Under the pieces are notes generated by a model. It did not search any database. It was given only the letters and a program-made list of their open reading frames with translations, and had not been told where the DNA came from. A stretch of 64,000 bases of DNA from DAOVXM01 sp963746255. Lineage in GTDB: Bacteria; Chloroflexota; Anaerolineae; Anaerolineales; UBA4823. The position numbers and the translations under genes are program-made. Each line of letters begins with the position of its first letter. The stretch's first letter is position 1. Of this stretch, positions 17,770 to 25,856 are shown piece after piece. The stretch covers positions 1,054,001-1,118,000 of the forward strand of contig CAVVAJ010000009.1 of NCBI GenBank assembly GCA_963746255.1, read 5' to 3'.

Positions 17770-20130
17770 ATGAAAACGGACTTGAAAATTATAAATATTG
17801 CTGTAACTTTTTTGTTTATCTTGGGAGGCTTAAGGGAGACGATCCAGGCCCATGCCCAGGACGATGGACCGGGTGCCGTACCAACAAAAACACCATCAAC
17901 AAATAGCGAATATTTCTCGATCCGTACGATGACCACTGAGGACGGAAAAAGCTTGGAAGAGATGATCATCAGCGGGCCGCCGAACCCACCCCCCGGTTAT
18001 GAACTTGAGCGTGTCTCAGTTGCTCTACCCCAACCCGACCAGGCCATGGCTATCAATACGCTAACCGTCCCAGCTTATGATTGGGTTTTTGGCTGCTCGG
18101 CGGTATCCGGTGCCATGATCGCCGCATATTATGATCGCAATGGGTTCTCGGATATCTACACCGGGCCTACCAACGGCGGGGTTATGCCCCTAGATAGCAG
18201 CGGGTGGATAACCTGGACGGATGGAGTGGACGCCACGTATCCGAATAACCCGTTGGTAGCCTCTCACAACGGCGTGGATGGCAGAACCATACGCGGCTCG
18301 ATCGACGATTATTGGGTTTCGTATGACAGCAGCGCAGATGACCCTTATATCACAAACAGTTGGACCATGCACACCTGGGGGGACGCCATCGGCGATTATA
18401 TGAAGACCAGCCAGTCAGTCTACGGGAATAGAGATGGATCAACCGCTTTCTATAACTGGACAACCTCACCAACCCCTTTGACTTGTTCGTATATGGAGAC
18501 TTCAGGGTGGATCGATGATGAGGACGGAACGTATGGGAGAAAACTCTTTTACGAGGCCAGGGGATATACGGTAACGGACTGTTATAACCAGAAGACAGAC
18601 AATAATAGCGGGGGGTTTACATATGCTATGTTTATGGCAGAAATCGATGCCGGGCGACCTGTCTTACTAAACCTGGCAGGCCATTCTATTGTCGGGGTTG
18701 GCTATGATGATTCCACGAACACGGTTTACATTCACGATACATGGGACTACGGCACCCACACGATGACCTGGGGAGAGAGTTATGCGGGGATGGATCTTCT
18801 TTCCGTGAGTATCGTCAATCTTGCGGCGCTACCTTCTGATGACAATTATGAAGAAAACGACACATTAGCCACCGCTTATGACCTAAGCACTATGGAGACA
18901 GTGTGGCTGTCAACCATCGATGGCTACGGCATCCAGTCCGACAGCGACTGGTATCAAATCGACGTTACCCCAGGCGATTTAGAGGTTATCGTTGACGCGC
19001 AATTTGCGCACAGCGAAGGTGACATCAACATTGCTCTATACGACTCGGCGGGCATTATGATATCGTCTTCCGAGTCGACAACCGATGACGAGTATATTGA
19101 CATCGTCGTACCGGTTGGGGGAACTTATTACATAGAAGTATATTACGGAGATCAGGGGAATCAATACGATCTACGGTGGGACGATAATGCTCCCAGCACT
19201 TCACCTGGGTCCTTTGACAAGGCTGCTCCCACAAACGGGGCAACGGGTGTTTCTATGGATCCAACCTTGAGCTGGGGAAGCAGCAACGGTACCGAGAGCT
19301 ACGAGTACTGCTACGACACCACTAACGACAATGCCTGCAGTAATTGGACGGGCAACGGTACAAACACCAGCGTAGCTCTGAGCGGCTTGAGCCCAAACAC
19401 CACCCACTATTGGCACGTCCGGGCAGTGAACAGCATTGGAACAACTTATTCGAATGACTCCGCGACCGCCTTCTGGTCCTTCACCACCCTCAACAACCCT
19501 CCCAACATACCTTCCAACCCCTCGCCAGCCGATGGGGCTGTCGATCAGGATTTGAACGTGAACCTGAGCTGGACGGGTGGGGATCCGGATGGGGACACGG
19601 TCAGCTATGATGTGTACTTCGATGCCGGTGACAGCACTCCCGATATCCTGGTTTCAAATGATCAATCAGGAACCAGCTATAATCCCGGCAGCCTGTCTTC
19701 CGCCACGGATTACTGTTGGCAGATAGAGGCAACGGACGAACACGGTGGAACTATCAGCGGGCCAGTGTGGTGTTTCACCACCCTCAACAATCCCCCCAAC
19801 ACGCCTTCCAACCCCTCGCCTGATGATGGGGCTGTCGATCAGGATTTGAACGTGAACCTGAGCTGGACGGGTATAGACCCGGATGGGGACACGGTCAGCT
19901 ATGATGTCTACTTCGAAGCCGGTGACAGCACGCCTGATAACCTGCTCTGTAACGATGTTCCAACCACGACCTGCGATCCTGGTGCGCTCATGGCAAACAC
20001 CCACTATTACTGGTATGTCCTGGCAACGGACGAACACGGTGCGTCCAGCAGCGGTCCAGTGTGGGACTTTACTACATTGCCTCCTGAAGAGCAGAATATA
20101 TTCTTGCCAATTGTCAGCCGGAATTATTAA
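17770..20130 (+). CDS. Secreted C39-like cysteine peptidase with PPC and three FN3-like domains
   Basis: 786 residues from ATG at 17770 (a GTG lies one codon earlier; GGGAGG at 17756-17761 fits the ATG). A signal peptide is followed by a C39/papain-like domain (about 80-350): likely catalytic Cys in DWVFGCSAVSG, His in AGHSIVGVGYD and Asp in IHDTWD. Next come a pre-peptidase C-terminal (PPC) domain (about 358-475) and three Fn3-like modules, the last two nearly identical (NPSPxDGAVDQDLNVNLSWT). The protein ends in NIFLPIVSRNY, the shared C-terminal motif. It is flanked by the two TIR-element copies, so the whole block may have moved together. Likely an extracellular protease or self-processing surface protein. 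Confidence 0.85.
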   Translation: MKTDLKIINIAVTFLFILGGLRETIQAHAQDDGPGAVPTKTPSTNSEYFSIRTMTTEDGKSLEEMIISGPPNPPPGYELERVSVALPQPDQAMAINTLTVPAYDWVFGCSAVSGAMIAAYYDRNGFSDIYTGPTNGGVMPLDSSGWITWTDGVDATYPNNPLVASHNGVDGRTIRGSIDDYWVSYDSSADDPYITNSWTMHTWGDAIGDYMKTSQSVYGNRDGSTAFYNWTTSPTPLTCSYMETSGWIDDEDGTYGRKLFYEARGYTVTDCYNQKTDNNSGGFTYAMFMAEIDAGRPVLLNLAGHSIVGVGYDDSTNTVYIHDTWDYGTHTMTWGESYAGMDLLSVSIVNLAALPSDDNYEENDTLATAYDLSTMETVWLSTIDGYGIQSDSDWYQIDVTPGDLEVIVDAQFAHSEGDINIALYDSAGIMISSSESTTDDEYIDIVVPVGGTYYIEVYYGDQGNQYDLRWDDNAPSTSPGSFDKAAPTNGATGVSMDPTLSWGSSNGTESYEYCYDTTNDNACSNWTGNGTNTSVALSGLSPNTTHYWHVRAVNSIGTTYSNDSATAFWSFTTLNNPPNIPSNPSPADGAVDQDLNVNLSWTGGDPDGDTVSYDVYFDAGDSTPDILVSNDQSGTSYNPGSLSSATDYCWQIEATDEHGGTISGPVWCFTTLNNPPNTPSNPSPDDGAVDQDLNVNLSWTGIDPDGDTVSYDVYFEAGDSTPDNLLCNDVPTTTCDPGALMANTHYYWYVLATDEHGASSSGPVWDFTTLPPEEQNIFLPIVSRNY

Positions 20131-20186
20131 GTGGCTCAATCCCTGCGCGCTGTTTGATAGCGTGGAGTCCGGCTTACTCCAAGTGA

Positions 20187-20322
20187 TTAAGTAGATAGGG
20201 TAGACAGTAGTAGACAGTTGGTCCTATTAATGCCTATCGCGAGGCCGTGAAAAAAGGTATATATATCGTTTTTGCGGGAAAAGTCTACTTAATAATTAAG
20301 TTAACTATCTACACCGTCTACC
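20187..20322 (+). mobile_element. MITE-like element with terminal inverted repeats, copy B
   Basis: Second copy of the element at 16657. The left end begins TTAAGTAGATAG; the core CTATTAATGCCTATCGCGAG and the right arm CTATCTACACCGTCTAC are conserved, but the terminal CTTAA of copy A is replaced by CCCGC, so this copy has lost its right tip. Confidence 0.7.
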
Positions 20323-20448
20323 CGCGCCAAGTTGGTGAAGACACTCTGATATCCGATAGAAGCATTTATTTCCATGGTGATTACTATATCCTTCTCTTTA
20401 CCAAACTGGTGCGGAGCGTGTGAGGGGTGGGCGGCCGCGCAGGTATGG

Positions 20449-20563
20449 CGATGGCAATGCTAACGCATTGCTCGGGAGCTTTTGCTTGGCGACCCTGCGG
20501 GTCGCTGCAAAACTCCATAGCGATAGAGGATCTGGTGCGTAGCACTAGAAATTGGGGGGAATC
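20449..20563 (+). repeat. Dispersed repeat family 1, copy C
   Basis: Closest relative of copy A: GATGGCAATGCTAACGCATT, then CTCGGGAGCTTTTGCTTGGC, GCAAAACTCCAT and CTAGAAATTGGGGG. It has a single hairpin at its left end where copy A has two. Confidence 0.75.
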
Positions 20564-20691
20564 TGCCCTATTTCAGGGTGATGGAGAAGATGAATCAATG
20601 CGCGGTAAGCAAATTGAAACCTTAAAATATTCAAACTTATCATCTAGAACACTTGTGCTAATTTAGTTTTTCTGGTATCCTAAGGCTACAT

Positions 20692-20829
20692 CACCGGCGT
20701 GGAACCGAATGCTCTGTGGAGGCGTACCCCTCGGCATAGGCAGGCGGCAGATCCACGCCGGTGGCGGTTAACGGTTCGGTGGCGTGTACGTGCCTGTGCT
20801 CCGCACCAGGACCTCCCGCGGAAGCGGGA
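20692..20829 (+). promoter_or_regulatory. Structured leader upstream of replication gene
   Basis: A 12-base inverted repeat (CACCGGCGTGG at 20692, CCACGCCGGTG at 20753-20763) is interlocked with a second pair (GAACCG at 20702, CGGTTC at 20772), an arrangement that could form a pseudoknot. A separate hairpin TCCCGC-GGAA-GCGGGA (20814-20829) follows, then TATTTG. It lies 65-200 bases before the start of the replication gene, where plasmid copy-control leaders are often found. No function is shown directly. Confidence 0.4.
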
Positions 20830-20895
20830 TATTTGTGCATAGACGGTATTTTAAGCCCTGCCTAACCATTTTTCCATCCCATCAGTGGAGGCGCG

Positions 20896-22039
20896 ATGAA
20901 CGAATCTATCCAAAACCAAGCGGGGGTCTTTGTGCCCGCGCAGCTGCTGGGGCACCCCGCGCTAACACCGGCCATCGTCTACACCTGGATGCAGCTCAGG
21001 CTGCTGGTCGGTGACCAGGCCGAGAGCGCGCCGGTCGACGTCCAGGAGCTGGTGGCGTATACCGGCCGGTCAGCTTCGACGCTGTATGACCACCTGGCTG
21101 TCTTGCGGCGGATGGCGCTGGTGCGCCAGTGCTACCAGGCCCCCGGACAATTGGTCTTCTCGTTCCCCGCGGCGGTCCAGTCCGGAAAATTGGAATCCAC
21201 TCCAGAAATCTGGAATACACCTTCAGCACCAGTCCAGAAAACTGGAGTAAATTCCGAAAAACTGGAAAATGATCCCGGGTTTGATTCCGAAAATCTGGAA
21301 TCCACTCCAGAAAACTGGAAAACGCCACCAACTTCCGTCCGGAAAACTGGAGCAGATTCCGGAAATCTGGAAAATGATCCCGGGTTTGATTCCGAAAATC
21401 TGGAATCCACTCCAGAAAACTGGAATACGCCCCCAACATCAGTCCGGAAAACTGGAGCAGATTCCGAAAAACTGGAAAATGATGCCGGGTTTGATTCCGA
21501 AAATCTGGACGATAAGCCATCGTCCAGTCCGGAAAACTGGAATTGAAAACGGGCATCGCAACACCAGAAATCTCAGCACAAACACGCTGGAATCCAGAAA
21601 TCTGGACGAAAACCCCCTGGAATCCAGTCCAGAAAACTGGAATCCCGCCCTCTCTTTAAAGCCTTTAAATAATATTAATAATTTAAATATTAATCAGGAG
21701 GAGGTATTAAGAGAGGCACAATTCCGGAAAACTGGACCCGATTCCAGAAACCTGGAAAAGGAGGCGGTCAGGGCTTACTACGCCATTTTGGGACTGCGCC
21801 CGAACCAGGCCCAGCGGGCGGCGATCGCTGAGGAAGTTAAGGACCTGGAACTTTGGCAGGCGACGCTGGAGCACTGGCAGATGCACCGCTGGAACCCCAA
21901 GAACATCCCCGGCATCCTGGAGCTGTATGCCCGCGCCGGACCGCAGGGCTGCCGCTTCTGCCGCAAGGATAAACCAGCCACGGGGTTGGCCGCCCTGGCG
22001 CTCATGCGGGAGGAAATTGCGCGTGGCGAGTACGGCTGA
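20896..22039 (+). CDS. DnaD/RepA_N-like replication protein, frameshifted, with repeat-filled centre
   Basis: The start ATG at 20896 is preceded by GGAGG. The N-terminal part (about 95 residues) is a winged-helix domain (LTPAIVYTWMQLRLLVG; VDVQELVAYTGRSASTLYDH LAVLRRMALV). The centre (21181-21756) is low-complexity protein encoded by 18 copies of a 14-base palindrome. The first frame stops at 21546; the neighbouring frame continues to 22039 and encodes a DnaD/DnaB_2-like C-terminal domain (AYYAILGLRPNQAQRAAIAE, WQMHRWNPKNIPGILELYAR) plus CRFCRKD. N-terminal winged helix, central origin and C-terminal DnaD-like domain is the layout of RepA_N plasmid initiators and some phage replication proteins. 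The frame break is a real shift, a programmed shift or an error. Confidence 0.7.
21181..21756 (+). repeat. Iteron-like array: 18 copies of a 14-bp imperfect palindrome
   Basis: Consensus TCCRRAAAnYTGGA. Copies start at 21181, 21201, 21233, 21253, 21286, 21306, 21338, 21358, 21391, 21411, 21443, 21463, 21496, 21528, 21593, 21628, 21723 and 21743; one more degenerate copy lies near 21562. Start-to-start spacing alternates 20 and 32-33 bases (about two and three helical turns), with a 105-base higher-order period. The motif occurs in all three reading phases, giving SGKLE, PENW or RKTG, so the DNA word rather than the peptide is conserved. Confidence 0.85.
21664..21694 (+). other. 31-bp pure A/T tract, candidate DNA-unwinding element
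   Basis: Every base from 21664 to 21694 is A or T, in a gene that is otherwise GC-rich. It lies between iteron copies 17 and 18, the usual relation of unwinding element to iterons in plasmid origins. AGGAGGAGG follows at 21696-21704 but no start codon is placed to use it. Confidence 0.55.
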
Positions 22040-22145
22040 AATCGTGGACTGCCTTGAGAAACTGGCGAGGGCTTATCCGGGCCTAGAACGGACGAGGGAG
22101 ACGATGGGCTGTCCGTATCGCGACAAACCTGAAAAGAAGCTCTGA
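22023..22145 (+). CDS. Small hypothetical protein overlapping the end of the replication gene
   Basis: 40 residues from GTG at 22023, with GGGAGG at 22008-22013 (9-base spacing). It overlaps the replication gene by 17 bases in another frame, a typical coupled arrangement. The sequence is helical (EIVDCLEKLARAYPGLERTR) and ends MGCPYRDKPEKKL, with two cysteines. No family recognised. Confidence 0.45.
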   Translation: MASTAEIVDCLEKLARAYPGLERTRETMGCPYRDKPEKKL

Positions 22146-22331
22146 ATCGAGATTGCGACCACGATTGAGTACTCTGTGTGAAGGGAGTATTTCCCCAAAG
22201 CAGGTATCGATGTCTTGTCGAAGTGAGCTGCTACCTCACCCTGCGCGGCTATAAATGGTCAATCAGACCGACAGCGTCTTACATTCACACCGGGCGCTGC
22301 TTCAAGATTTAGCAAAAAAGCATCTTGCAGG

Positions 22332-23498
22332 CTATTTTGCGTAAGCCAGCAGGAACTCATCCCAACTGGTGAGCAATGCAAAGTCAACCGTCTGGTAGTA
22401 GCTGAAATACTCATCCAAATGCCCGGAATTTGCCATGTGGTTGATGGTAATTCCGTGAGCGTCTTTATGAGAGACCTCATGATGCTCTTCGAGCACAACG
22501 GCCTCCACTGCATTCATTACAGCCTGGCTTTTGGCTGCTATATCCGCACTGCTGACCCGGCTGCCGATCTCAAAAGCCATGTCGTACAGGTCTTTATCCA
22601 TTGGAGCCTGCCAGAAATCCTGCGTAAACCGGAATGCCCGGTCGTAGCTTTTTCGATTCTCATCGAGCCCGTCAAGCAGCGCCTGCGACCACTCGTCCAC
22701 CACCGTAAGCAGCTCGTCAAATCGCCCGTCCACTGCGACAGCGGACATCGTTTTATCGTTGGTCACACTCATGCTTGTGGAAATCGCAACCTCGTCTGGG
22801 GTCATATTCGGGTCCGCAGTGAGCTGAGCTAGCAGCACATCGTATTCGATCCCATCCCAGTTGATGTAGTCCTGGGAGTGCACCAGGGCGGTCGCATATC
22901 CATGCCACAGAAGCTGCACCTCGATCGAGGCCATATTGCAGGCATCAAACCCGACCACGTCGATAAATCCGATTTGCGGCAAAGCAGCCTTTATTTCATG
23001 CATGTCGAGAGAATCCTGATCGGTATCATCGCCCATGACGTAGCCTGGATGCCAGTTCCAGCCATGGCCCCAAAAATACAGCGCATAATGGTGAGCTGGA
23101 TAATTGGTTTTTGTCCAGGTGACAAAATCGACCAGCGTCTGCGGGTCCCCCATATTACGCTCGCCCCAATCGGCGATTGCGTTCTCCGGCGCGGCAGTCA
23201 TCCCCTGGGTGACATGGAACAGCTTGGTGGTCTGCCAGTCGCCGTAGCTGGTATCGTAGCCGGGCCCCCGATCGGCCAGCGCAACGACCTGCACATCATC
23301 GCTTGATCCAGTGAGAGCGAGCTCTAGTTCGATATCCTTGACGACATAATCTTCGAGATTGTTATCGCCCGAGATATACACCATCACGGTCCATTTGGCT
23401 GGCGGAGCTGACTGGGCCGCAAGGGCTGTGCTTGAGAACGATACCAGCATAACAAGCACACAAACAACTGCAACTGACGAGCGTGTTAACTTACACAT
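22332..23498 (-). CDS. Secreted clostripain-family (C11) cysteine peptidase
   Basis: 388 residues with a clear signal peptide (about 1-28, ending ALAAQSA) and a strong ribosome site (AAAGGAGG) before the ATG. The clostripain fold begins at WTVMVYISGDNNLEDY; the catalytic His is in ALYFWGHGWNW and the Cys in VGFDACNMAS, with a downstream acidic segment typical of the family. C11 peptidases usually cleave after Arg and mature by self-processing. It does not carry the C-terminal YLPL-type motif of other exported proteins here. It stands alone in the accessory region. Confidence 0.9.
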   Translation of the reverse strand: MCKLTRSSVAVVCVLVMLVSFSSTALAAQSAPPAKWTVMVYISGDNNLEDYVVKDIELELALTGSSDDVQVVALADRGPGYDTSYGDWQTTKLFHVTQGMTAAPENAIADWGERNMGDPQTLVDFVTWTKTNYPAHHYALYFWGHGWNWHPGYVMGDDTDQDSLDMHEIKAALPQIGFIDVVGFDACNMASIEVQLLWHGYATALVHSQDYINWDGIEYDVLLAQLTADPNMTPDEVAISTSMSVTNDKTMSAVAVDGRFDELLTVVDEWSQALLDGLDENRKSYDRAFRFTQDFWQAPMDKDLYDMAFEIGSRVSSADIAAKSQAVMNAVEAVVLEEHHEVSHKDAHGITINHMANSGHLDEYFSYYQTVDFALLTSWDEFLLAYAK

Positions 23499-24333
23499 TG
23501 TGCCTCCTTTATTTGGTTTAGTGAATCAGCCTCTTACAACCGATAAAAGCAGACAACAATACAACACCATTCAAAACAGCTTACTATCCGGCGATATGGG
23601 GATATTGATGATCAGCTGGATAGACGAAGGTTCAAAAGCGAGCCAGGGCGGCGGCAGCAACCAAACCTATCCAGTCATATATAAACGCGCTGTGCCTTGC
23701 GCAGTGAGTATAGGAGGATGCGGGTGTGCTTATCCGTGCGGTTGATGGTAGAAAAAACCATGCGGTGTGTGGTACCGGAAAATTGCACAAATTTCTGGAT
23801 TGGATAAATATGGTTGCTAATACTACTTATTCATAAATGACTATCCCCACCTCCCAGTTTATATATTAATCATACATGCATTTCGAGAAATTGCAAATGA
23901 AAATTATTCACGTGTGAGGGACCTGCCCCATTTCGAGTTGATGGATAAGCGCGATCGATGGGCCAGATTGCCGGGGAGCAGCTGAAAGATACCTGCGAGA
24001 AGGAGCCGGGTGATTTGGAGCGGATCGATGTGGCGAGCTGGCCGGCGTCCCCGGGATCAAGCCCTGGGCTGGTCCTCCGTCCTGGTTTAACTGGTGCTGG
24101 CCGCTGGCTTCGCGTATCTGAGGTTCTTCGCCAAGAAGGGCAGCCTATCGACCGGACCAAGCAGCAGCCGGGCGACCCTGGGGAGGTTAACGTTCATATA
24201 GTTTATTGCCATGTGTGTGGTACTTGCACGCTGGTTCTGTATAAATTTGCGCATAGTCCAAACCGGGGGGGGGGGAAGAAATCACCTACCGGGCCGCGGC
24301 TGCCAAAGGTTAACCAGACAGCTTCTTAATAAT

Positions 24334-24401
24334 GCAGGCTTGTATATGCTATACTTATTCTAGGCAAAGAAAATCAGGGTATGTGATATGCCCGTTATGG
24401 T
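24334..24401 (+). repeat. 68-bp direct repeat flanking the SGNH lipoprotein gene, copy A
   Basis: Matches 25557-25624 at about 62 of 68 positions, in the same orientation. Contains AAAGAAAATCAGGGTATGTG and TGCCCGTTATGGT, with a short palindromic word GTATATGCYATAC and a TATACT box that could act as a -10 element. Confidence 0.75.
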
Positions 24402-24446
24402 ACATGCAGCCGGGTGCGAGGGAACAATACGAAATCAATAACGACA

Positions 24447-24477
24447 GCCGCTCACGTGATTAGATGTGTGAGCGGTT
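24447..24477 (+). terminator. Terminator-like hairpin
   Basis: Inverted repeat GCCGCTCAC (24447-24455) with GTGAGCGGT (24468-24476), 12-base loop, followed by TATCCTTTATT. No intact gene ends just upstream, so it may belong to the lost gene or to the repeat. Confidence 0.45.
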
Positions 24478-24582
24478 ATCCTTTATTCTATGGCAGCTTA
24501 CGAATAATTATGCCAATTGCAATCTAAGCGTTTTCGTCTCCCATTGGGAAAATTTGCGAGCGTAAAGTAAAGGGAGGCATCG

Positions 24583-25371
24583 ATGGACTATAAAAGATTA
24601 TTTGCGCAATTAATTGGCTTGAACTTGGCCTTGCTGTTATTTGTCTCTTGTCAAACATCTCAAAAAACACCACTATCGACATTTACACCAATCCCAACCG
24701 TTGCACCGACACCAGTGCCAACAGATGCTCAAATTGAATGGAATCTCTTGACCTTTGGCGATTCGAGGACCGGGCACGCAACTTGGCCCAAATTGTTAGC
24801 AGGCTTTATTGAGGCGGACCTGGGTGTCGATGTACGTCTCAACAATAGAGCCGGTGGAGGCCAAGTGAGCGAGGAGCTTTTAGAACGCCTTCGAGAAAAT
24901 GAACGCGAGCGACAGTTGAGTAGAGAAGCTGATTTCGTAACCATATTGACCATGAATCAAGCTGGCACTCGGCCATTAAATGGAAATGATTTTTCTAAAG
25001 GCTGTCCAACCGCGGAATATGAAATCATCCTTGAGGAGATCATAAAAGAAATCCTCACCCTTCGCGAAGGGAATCCATTCGTATTCCGTCTGCTTGAACA
25101 CTACAATTACCCTGGAGTTTCACCAGTTGCAGAGGATTTGTTTTCCGAAAGAAAAGCCTGCTTTGAACAATATAACCAAAGCATTCACGCCTTGGCTGAG
25201 AAATACAATATCCTGGTTGTTCCGGTGTATGCAGCATTCAATGGACCTACAGGAGATGAAAATCCAGATGAAAAGGGCTACATTAGTGATGGCATCCATC
25301 TCAGTCCAGCAGGCGATATTGTGATTGCTGACCTGTTTCGTGAAATGGGGTATGAACCACGAGTCCCATGA
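24583..25371 (+). CDS. SGNH/GDSL-type hydrolase lipoprotein
   Basis: 262 residues. The start at 24583 has GGGAGG upstream. Lipoprotein signal with lipobox FVSC (Cys at about 24) and a Thr/Pro-rich linker (TFTPIPTVAPTPVPT). The SGNH fold shows the nucleophile block FGDSRTG, then NNRAGGG, and the late catalytic pair in DGIHLSPAGD. Such enzymes are esterases or carbohydrate deacetylases acting at the cell surface. Lower GC than the neighbours and flanked by 68-bp direct repeats, it looks like a transferred unit. Confidence 0.83.
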   Translation: MDYKRLFAQLIGLNLALLLFVSCQTSQKTPLSTFTPIPTVAPTPVPTDAQIEWNLLTFGDSRTGHATWPKLLAGFIEADLGVDVRLNNRAGGGQVSEELLERLRENERERQLSREADFVTILTMNQAGTRPLNGNDFSKGCPTAEYEIILEEIIKEILTLREGNPFVFRLLEHYNYPGVSPVAEDLFSERKACFEQYNQSIHALAEKYNILVVPVYAAFNGPTGDENPDEKGYISDGIHLSPAGDIVIADLFREMGYEPRVP

Positions 25372-25556
25372 TCATTCATTGCTTCACCTAAATTTCCCAT
25401 TAATCTATATCCCGCCGAAATGCTGAACTGCACGTCCAGGTGTGTAGTTTTATACAACGGTAAAAATGAACTTCCACGCTCCAGCCATGGTTTGTCCCGA
25501 ACTAAATTACATTCGACTGTGACCATTGCTCATACAACAACTGTTGTTTGAGGGTA

Positions 25557-25624
25557 GCAGGTTTGTATATGCCATACTTTTTCTAGGTAAAGAAAATCAG
25601 GGTATGTGTAATGCCCGTTATGGT
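25557..25624 (+). repeat. 68-bp direct repeat flanking the SGNH lipoprotein gene, copy B
   Basis: Second copy of 24334-24401, same orientation, about six differences. Together the two copies bracket 1.2 kb containing only the SGNH lipoprotein gene. Confidence 0.75.
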
Positions 25625-25678
25625 GCACCTTTGGCGAGCAGTACGTCGATTTTTGCCGCCAAGTCCCGCGTTATGCAA

Positions 25679-25837
25679 GTCGAGGGCAACCTGCCGCCTA
25701 ACCCCGCGTAAACCATGACCTGCTTCGCAGCGAGAACCGGCGGGGCTGTGCTACCGCCTTGTTGAGGGCACGGCGAAAAATCCTTGCTAGCAAGGTCGCG
25801 GGCCAAAATCGCCGGGCAGGTTACGCCCTCGTTGGAC
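25679..25837 (+). other. attC-like recombination site (long form)
   Basis: A long imperfect inverted repeat: CGAGGGCAACCTGCC (25681-25695) pairs with GGGCAGGTTACGCCCTCG (25814-25831), with inner arms CCCGCG and CGCGGG. It contains GCCTAAC (25696-25702, fits RYYYAAC) and ends in GTTGGAC (25831-25837, fits GTTRRRY). A gene starts 21 bases later, as in integron cassettes. Its length is at the upper limit for attC sites. Confidence 0.45.
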
Positions 25838-25856
25838 GGCAATAGAGGAGGAGACC

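Larger units (their letters stand above)
20131..20895. other. 765-base gene-free region: TIR element, repeat 1, structured leader
   Basis: Contains the TIR element copy B (20187-20322), repeat family 1 copy C (20449-20563) and inverted repeats at 20692-20829 upstream of the replication gene. No convincing gene is seen; the short open frame at 20427-20666 is repeat sequence. Confidence 0.7.
23499..24582. other. 1.1-kb region without an intact gene
   Basis: From 23920 to 24190 there are scraps of coding-like sequence broken by stops, including one membrane-helix-like stretch (LVLAAGFAYLRFFAKKG) too short to identify. A run of ten or more G lies at about 24267. The 68-bp repeat copy A (24334-24401) and a terminator-like hairpin (24447-24477) follow. 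Words near 23913 (GTGTGAGGG, CCCATTTCGAG..TGATGG) echo sequence beside repeat family 1 at 20412 and 20567. Confidence 0.55.
25372..25856. other. 485-base region with repeat and attC-like palindrome
   Basis: Contains the second 68-bp repeat (25557-25624) and a long imperfect palindrome (25679-25837) with integron-type core words, ending 19 bases before the next start codon. No gene is seen. Confidence 0.6.

Noticed and set aside
21181..21756. Possible CRISPR array
   Set aside because: Repeats are 14 bases, spacers are themselves repeated in a 105-base period, and the array lies inside a coding region with no cas genes.
24267..24277. Poly-G run as a phase-variation tract
   Set aside because: No intact gene or promoter is positioned to be switched by it; length is also uncertain in a sequence with indel problems.
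23870..24329. Open frames on both strands
   Set aside because: Both are short, lack ribosome sites, and overlap degenerate sequence containing stops in the most protein-like frame.
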